This document shows, piece after piece, positions 1 through 5,565 of a DNA stretch of 7,990 nt (positions are counted from its first letter, which is position 1; each line of letters opens with the position of its first letter). Position numbers and translations under genes: made by a program. Source of the DNA: Lentisphaerota bacterium (GTDB lineage Bacteria > Verrucomicrobiota > Kiritimatiellia > JAAZAB01). The stretch lies in NCBI GenBank assembly GCA_020201415.1, contig JAIVGW010000294.1, positions 1-7,990 of the forward strand, written 5' to 3'. The notes under the pieces were generated by a model that ran no database searches, had not been told where the DNA came from, and saw nothing but the letters and a program-made list of their open reading frames with translations.

Positions 1-2343
1 GCGTACAGGAAATCAACCGTGGCCGGCTCGCCGGCTTCCAGCGTCCCCAGCGGAATGCGGTAGATCGCGCCGTCCCGCATGGGCGCCGCGACCTTGCCGT
101 TGACGAATGCCGACCAGAACCGATCGTCCGGACCGGGCAACGCTACGTTCAGGAACCGCATATCGCCGACATGCATCTGCAGGCTCATCGCCGTCAGAAC
201 GCGACCGTCCGGCGACACGGCGGACGCCAGGCGCGCCTGGGTGACATTCGCCGGCAGCGATTCCGCCGCAACATGCCGGACTACCTCCAGCGGCAGGATA
301 TAATCGGGCAGGATGGTCCGGTAACACAGGACGGCATCGGCCAAATCGCCCGCGCCGAACACGGCGGGAATCCCGCGCGCCTCCTCGGGCTTCAAACCCT
401 CCGAATCCGATCGCGGCTTGATCTGCACGCGGCCGTCGGAAAGCACCGCCAGGTAGCCGCGGGGCGGATCGGTATTCAGGGGCAGCAGCGGCCTGACATC
501 AACCTCGCCCCGCACCGGATCGAAGGGCGCCTGATAACCGGCTTCCAAAAGGTACACGGATTCCACCTTGTTGTGCAGTGTAATCTCCCAGATACCCTGG
601 TCGGAGTCAACCACCCGCACCTTGGCGATATCCGCGCCGGTAAAGGTCAGCGGCGTCCGGATATGCGGGGCCTGCACCTCGAACACCTTGCAGCCCGCGT
701 TTTCAATACGGTAGCGGATATAGACGCGGCCTTTGATCATGCCATCGGTCACATCGACGCGGTGCAGTATTTCCGGCTTGACGGCCGGCGCCAGCGTTTC
801 CACGTTCATGACAATCGTCCATTGTGGACGCAGCAGGTGAAAGGCCAGAACGCCCGCCTGCTGGATACCCAACTCGCGCGGATTGAGTTCGCTGACGCCT
901 TCCCGGGTAGTCGTGGTCAGGCGCACGCCCCGCTCGCCGGACACCACCAGCGAGCCGCCGTGCTTGAAGGCGTTGATCAAGCCCACCCGCGGCACGACCA
1001 GCGACTCGCCAAGGTTTTTCTCCATGCGCGCCAGCACCAGATTCAAGTCCCGCGTACCGATGGCCGGCTTGCTGAAATGCACCACGATTTCACGCGCCGG
1101 GTCCTTGACCTCATCCCAATGACTGACGTCCTGCCCGGTCAAGCTTTCCAGGTCATACCCTTCCGGCAATTTCAGCCGCAGCGCAAACACGCCGGCCTTG
1201 GTGATGGTGGTCTTTAATTGCGTTACCAGTACGATGCGTTCATGCGCCACGGACAGGCTGGCTTTTTCTTCCACGCGGATTTCCGGCAGCACCTGCTCGG
1301 CCCGCACGTCCGCCACGGCCGGAAGACTGTGATAGCGGAAGGCGCGCCGGATGCCCCACCCGGCCGACTGATTGGCACGACCGTCCAGATCCACCGAGAC
1401 ATCAGCAATATTCATGGCATTCAAGCCTTCTTGCGGATCAACCGTGATCTGGACGGTGTCCGGCGTCGCCAACGCGATGGCGCCGCGTTGGCGCGACACG
1501 TCATGCACCTCGGGCGCATGGATCACGCTGGCATAGGGCAGACCCTCACAGGGGGTTTGCGTGGACAAATCCAGCACAAACGCGCCCGTAACCGGCTGGC
1601 GCAGGATGGCCTCGAGCCGGCGCGCGGCGGGATCGAAACGCCAGGTGCTGATTCCCGGCCCGGCTACGGCCGTCACGTTCATCGGCTCCGGAATCGACAG
1701 CGACAGGGTCTTGATCTCACCCTGGACGACCTGGTAACGCACCTGGTGCAGACCATCCACCACTCCCGGCTCGAAGGTAAACAACGAGTTCACCTCGCAA
1801 AACGACGTGGTGGCCTCCAATTCCGCCTTGCGTATCTTCGGCCGCCACGTGAAGTGAATCGGGCTGTTAGGCGCGAATAGCGCCGTTACTTCCGTCTGGG
1901 AATTGGTTTCCCAGGCGCGGAAATACACGGCGTTATCGGACTGCACATCCCAGCCCGGCCCCGGCAATACCAGCTGTACGTCGTTTTGCAGGTTGGCAGG
2001 CAATGCCAAATCGAGTTGCCATTGCCCGTCGGTTTCAACAACCGGGGCCTGGAACTCCAGGCTGATGGCATGCGTTCCGGGCCGGTGCCACTGCAGGATA
2101 TAGCCGGCGACCGCGGCCGACAACGAAACATCCCTGGGCGCATCGGTTTGAAATTTGGTCAACACGCAATCCGCCGGCAGCACCAGCCCCGAACCGGGAG
2201 CGGCGGCTGCCATTTCCATGCGCATGACGACCTGGGCATTGCTCGCGCGGTCGCGTCCGGCCGCGGGTATGCGAATGGAAACCTCCAGGGATCGCGCCTC
2301 AAAATCCGGCGCCGACGCCATGCATTCCGAGCTCGCACTGACC
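1..2343 (-). repeat. Protein-level repeat, module 2 of the giant protein (cut by window edge)
   Basis: This is the second unit, about 780 visible residues, following the sixth hydrophobic segment. The same landmarks occur in the same order as in module 1. Relative to module 1 it carries an additional segment of roughly 60 residues just after GIWEI. That segment runs from TLHNKVESVYLLEAGY to RVQIKPRSDSEG (about 581-400) and has no counterpart next to the module 1 frameshift. By analogy with module 1, membrane segments are expected soon after the left edge. Confidence 0.85.
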
Positions 2344-3701
2344 CGGGCCGGCAGCAGGAACAGCATTACAAACATCAATCCGGCGGCCAGCAACCCGGCC
2401 GCGGTCAGTATGGACATCGGCATATAACCGGCGGACCCGGGGTCGGGGTCTTGCACTGGCGGCGGCGGCGGGACAGGATGCGCCCGCGGCGGACTGACCG
2501 GGGCAAAAGGCGGGATATCCTCCCCGTCTTGCCATGCCCGCAGTTTTTTCCGGCGGCCTCCCATGGCGCGCGCCCAACGCAACCAGGCCACCCCGCCCGC
2601 CACCGGCAACGCGACCAGCGCCGCGAACGCCAGCCCCGTCCGCGCATGGGCCAACTGCGCAAGCGCCACCGCGAGCAGCGTCCATCCCGCCGCCAGCGCC
2701 GGCGCGGCGGCCTTGCCCCGGCGCCGGGCCAGACCGCAACATAACAGGCCGGCCAGGCCGGCCGCAACCAGCACCGGCAAGGACCCCGCGCTACCCAGCC
2801 AGGCGGGCGCCAGCCGGATGGTTGCATACAGCGGCTGGTCCGCGGGCAGGGTGACACTGCGCGAAAACGACAAGGACTGGATATTGCCGTTGGCGGCGTC
2901 AAACGCGACGCCGGCCCGGGCCAGCATCCGGGTCAGTCCGCCGCTGGACAGGCTGACCAACAGGATAAGGATTACGCCCGGCGCCAGCACCGCGACTGCC
3001 GGCCACCAGCGGCCGGTCCGCCACACGAGCAATCCCACCACCGCGAGCAGGAACCCGATCGCCAACAGGCCGGGCCAGGCATGCACAATAATAGCGCCGA
3101 CCACCCTCCACACGGTCCGGGCAACGGCGCCCAGCCCATTCAGCTGCATCAGGCGGCCGGCGGCAAGATTGCCGCCCGCGCCGGCGGCGGCCAGTGTCTC
3201 CGGCAACTCGACAGTCCAGTACACAAACGGCGCCGGGGTTTTCAAAAACGCGGGCGCTTCCAGACGCATCCTGGTATTCCGCAACGACGGTGGGGCATGG
3301 TTCCCGGCAAAGGTCATTTCGATCTGGATGGGATCATTGAGATCGCGGGGCCGCGGGACGGGAATCAACAGGGTGTTCCCGTCCCGTAGCACCGGAATAT
3401 CAACGCGCTGCCTGTCCGCCTCGACCTGCTTGGTGGACCAGAGCCGGGCATGCTCCGGCAAGGCCACCGCCAGATACTGGCTGGAGGCGTTCTTCACGAA
3501 AAATGTGGCGGTTGAGACGGCTTCGCCATCGCGGCTCACGGCTGTGCGGATGGCAACGTGATCGGCCACCTGGTCCAACAACGGCTCGGTATGATAGCGG
3601 GAGGCCGCTAGCCTAACCTGATGCGGAACATTGACATATTTATAGGCGGTCAGCATCGGATCTTTCACCAGCAGGGCGTACGCCTCCGGCAACTCGTTGC
3701 G
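1..3701 (-). CDS. Giant exported two-module membrane protein, part B (rest of module 1, membrane segments, module 2; 3' end outside window)
   Basis: This frame is open without a stop from 3701 to the left edge, 1233 codons, and carries on the protein begun at 5521; the restored visible length is 1840 residues. In order it holds the end of module 1 (NELPEAYALLVKDP onward, to about 3303), five hydrophobic segments (3077-2580), a Lys/Arg-rich stretch and a proline-rich linker (2522-2415, with VPPPPPVQ), a sixth hydrophobic segment (2414-2346), and module 2 from about 2343 to the edge. Module 2 repeats module 1's landmarks: FTWRPKIRK at 1853-1827, RYQVVQGEI near 1737-1711, and GIWEI near 596-582. 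No independent start looks convincing. In-frame ATGs at 3749, 3656, 2423 and 2417 exist, and I saw no good ribosome binding site at those I checked (3749, 2423, 2417). An automatic caller would probably report this as a separate gene. If the frameshift is real, this part may be untranslated, or translated only by reinitiation. Confidence 0.85.
2346..3077 (-). other. Six hydrophobic segments and cytoplasmic proline-rich linker between the modules
   Basis: Hydrophobic stretches lie at about 3077-3021, 3008-2949, 2780-2727, 2702-2649, 2636-2580 and 2414-2346. The loops expected inside are positively charged: RTGR between the first and second, RRRGK between the third and fourth, and RWARAMGGRRKK after the fifth. 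The longer loop between the second and third (IQSLSFSRSVTLPADQPLY) fits the outer face. The proline-rich linker lies at 2522-2415. With an outside start after signal peptide cleavage, six crossings return the chain outside, so both modules share the same side. The sixth segment, SILTAAGLLAAGLMFVMLFL ending in ARVSAS, also looks like a signal peptide. This is judged by eye, without a topology program. Confidence 0.72.
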
Positions 3702-5425
3702 ATCTCCCAGTTGCGCAGATCGCGTCCGGAAAACTCCACGTTGCGGCATTCGGATGGAATAACTAGCTTGAATTCGCGGCTGGGCGCCCCGCCGACGTGA
3801 TACGTGACCAGGGCGCATCCGTAAATAACACCCTCGCCCATGGTAACCAGGTGGAAGATTTCGCTGTGAACGACCGGCAGAGTCCGCTCCAGTCCCACCG
3901 TGGCCGACCATTCCGCATCCTTGAACCGGAAAGCGAGTTGGGCATCCGGCACGCGCATCGGAGTTGACCCCGTATGAACCTCGATCAGGCCGGAGGTCGT
4001 CTCCGCCTTCAACCGCAGCCCCTGTTCGCCCGCCAGCACCAGATGACCGCGTTCGGACCTGGCATCAAGCACCCGGAAATGCGGAACGGCCAGCAACGTT
4101 GCACCGTCCGGCAGGGTCTTTTCCATACGGACGTCCAGCAGGACGCGCCCCTCTACCGCGTTGCGGAAGTAGACGCGGATGACGCGCGCCGCACCGGCAT
4201 CCCGCACATCATAATCAGCGATTTCCGCGCCGGTCACCCCGGCCACCATCCAGTCCGCGGAAGTCTCCAGCGCGATTTCACGCGCCGGCGCATCCCTGAT
4301 GTCCAGCTCAACCGCGGCCTGGAACACAGCGTCATTATCCTTGATCGCCAGGACCAGGCGTTCGTCGACGCCCAGCGTGGTCATCACATCGTCAGCCTCA
4401 AGGTTCAGCGTGAACGGCAGATTGGCGAATTGGTAGGCAAAAGGAGTGCGCGGCGGCAGAGTGCGCGCCTGATCCGGGGCATCGCCCAGCGTGACTGTTG
4501 AAAAGGCCGCCTGGTCCATCTGGGTCAGGCCGGCGGCCTGGTGGACGACAATTTTTATGGCGCTGTCGGTGCCGACGGCCAGGAATCCGTTGGCGCGGAT
4601 AACGTCCTCCGGAATCAGCGCCGGCAGATCAAACCGGCACGGAAATTCCGGCAAAACGAGTTCGGCATTCACCTGCAGACGGTAGAACTGATCCTTGGGC
4701 CGGCTCAAGGCCACCGTCAACAAAGGCGGCTCGTTTTCCCGGCGGTCAATCGACCAGTCCTGGATATCATCGCCGCGCACCTGGGTGACATTAACCGACG
4801 GCGGCAGGGTAATGGCCAGTTTTCGCATTTCACCCTGCACCACCCGGTAGCTCAAAACCGTATCCAGGTGCAGCACGCCCACGCCGGCCGAGGCGATGGC
4901 GTTCACCTCGCATTCCACCACGCGCTCCGCCTCCAGTTTGCGGATTTCCGGTTTCCATTCCATCTCGAAATACTCGGCCACACCCAGAAACGCCCGGATC
5001 AGGGTATCCCCCTGCGGCGTCTTCTCGCGCGCGGCACGCAAAGCGCCGGGGAACCTGACTTCCAGATCATCCCGATCGCATTGCACGGCAACAGTGCGGA
5101 TGGCCGCAACCGGCAGACGGAACCGGGTGCGGCGCCAATCGCCATGTTTTTCCGAACGTCCGGCGAAAGTGAGTTCGGCTGTGTATCGTCCACGCGACGG
5201 CGCCGTCAGGAAATACTCATCCCCGTCATGCCCCAGGGCCCACCCGCGCGGGAAGTTGGTGTCGCGAACGGCAATTCCACCAGAGGGCAGCGGCAGGCGG
5301 CAGCCGGACACATGGATATCGGCCTTGAACGCGAGGGTAAAAACCACATTTTCGCCTTCAATCGCACCTTGCAGTGACATATCCGAGATGGTATAGGCGG
5401 CATCCGGCGGCGCGCCGGGCCGCAA
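3303..5425 (-). repeat. Protein-level repeat, module 1 of the giant protein
   Basis: This is the first of two homologous units in the giant protein, spanning the mature N terminus to just before the first membrane segment. The best-matched block, residues 186-258 (4966-4748), aligns with 1856-1635 in module 2 with one gap. I count 26 identical of about 74 positions, including W-x-P-x-I-R-K, C-E-V-N, Y-x-V-V-Q-G-E and N-V-T. A second block, 4141-3701, aligns with 1046-582 (R-M-E-K, L-V-x-x-G-E, final W-E-I). A third, TAVSRDG to YLAVALP, matches SAVSPDG to FLNVALP without gaps over 42 positions. The similarity is at protein level only, so the duplication is old. Confidence 0.88.
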
Positions 5426-5521
5426 CGCCATGGCATTGCCATGAACCGCCGCCAGCAATATAATCCACACCACGGCAATTCTACCGGCCAGTTTTTTCAC
5501 ACATTCAAACTGCAATTTCAT
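3665..5521 (-). CDS. Giant exported two-module membrane protein, part A (module 1 up to a frameshift)
   Basis: I do not recognise a named family. The start is ATG 5521, preceded by AGGGG with 9-base spacing. It opens a clean signal peptide: Lys/Arg-containing n-region, hydrophobic VVWIILLAAV, and an A-M-A cleavage motif at residues 30-32. An upstream in-frame ATG at 5569 overlaps the preceding stop (ATGA), but it lacks a ribosome binding site and would bury the signal peptide. The mature part is Val/Leu/Arg-rich with short alternating strands, as expected for stacked beta-sandwich domains outside the cytoplasmic membrane. Residues 186-258 (W-K-P-E-I-R-K, then SYRVVQGEM) and 461-607 recur in part B. 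Up to residue 607 (NWEI) the sequence fits the family pattern. It then runs 11 unrelated residues (ATSCRRRTPCW) to a TGA at 3667-3665, while the protein continues in another frame from 3701. As written the product is 618 residues and has lost its membrane anchor. Confidence 0.85.
   Translation of the reverse strand: MKLQFECVKKLAGRIAVVWIILLAAVHGNAMALRPGAPPDAAYTISDMSLQGAIEGENVVFTLAFKADIHVSGCRLPLPSGGIAVRDTNFPRGWALGHDGDEYFLTAPSRGRYTAELTFAGRSEKHGDWRRTRFRLPVAAIRTVAVQCDRDDLEVRFPGALRAAREKTPQGDTLIRAFLGVAEYFEMEWKPEIRKLEAERVVECEVNAIASAGVGVLHLDTVLSYRVVQGEMRKLAITLPPSVNVTQVRGDDIQDWSIDRRENEPPLLTVALSRPKDQFYRLQVNAELVLPEFPCRFDLPALIPEDVIRANGFLAVGTDSAIKIVVHQAAGLTQMDQAAFSTVTLGDAPDQARTLPPRTPFAYQFANLPFTLNLEADDVMTTLGVDERLVLAIKDNDAVFQAAVELDIRDAPAREIALETSADWMVAGVTGAEIADYDVRDAGAARVIRVYFRNAVEGRVLLDVRMEKTLPDGATLLAVPHFRVLDARSERGHLVLAGEQGLRLKAETTSGLIEVHTGSTPMRVPDAQLAFRFKDAEWSATVGLERTLPVVHSEIFHLVTMGEGVIYGCALVTYHVGGAPSREFKLVIPSECRNVEFSGRDLRNWEIATSCRRRTPCW
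3695..3705 (-). other. Frameshift site in the giant gene
   Basis: Upstream of this point the protein reads in one frame, ending ...LRNWEI at 3703-3701. Downstream the coherent sequence NELPEAYALLVKDP starts at 3698 in the -1 frame. One missing base (for example GGC in place of GC after ATC) would restore a continuous protein. No slippery heptamer of the X-XXY-YYZ type is present and there is no homopolymer run. Programmed slippage and the commonest kind of sequencing error are therefore both poor explanations. Module 1 also lacks about 60 residues here compared with module 2, which suggests a deletion junction. Confidence 0.85.
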
Positions 5522-5528
5522 TTGGCAT

Positions 5529-5535
5529 ATCCCCT
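5529..5535 (-). promoter_or_regulatory. Ribosome binding site of the giant gene
   Basis: On the minus strand AGGGGAT lies with AGGGG 9 bases before ATG 5521. This decides the start in favour of 5521 over the ATG at 5569, which overlaps the VWA stop codon and has no such motif. The 44-base gap to the VWA gene leaves little room for a promoter or terminator, so co-transcription is likely. Confidence 0.7.
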
Positions 5536-5565
5536 GTTTCTGAACCGGCGTTGCATAACAAGCCC

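Noticed and set aside
171..2744. Long open frames on the plus strand (171-1217, 1218-1880, 1986-2744)
   Set aside because: They lie antisense to the giant gene. Their translations are rich in His, Arg and Gln with no recognisable domain, as expected for shadows of a GC-rich gene. The minus-strand frame has repeat homology and a signal peptide.
2299..2902. Minus-strand open frames 2299-2742 and 2405-2902
   Set aside because: They overlap the membrane region of the giant protein in other frames and give Arg/Gly/Ala- or Pro/Arg-rich translations without coherent hydrophobic segments. The chosen frame gives clean membrane helices and continues on both sides.
3660..3710. Programmed -1 frameshift
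   Set aside because: No slippery heptamer is present at the switch point and I saw no clear downstream stem-loop. A mutation, deletion or assembly fault explains it better.
5522..5565. Promoter or terminator in the 44-base gap
   Set aside because: No hairpin with a T-run and no convincing -35/-10 pair was seen, and the spacing is typical of co-transcribed genes.
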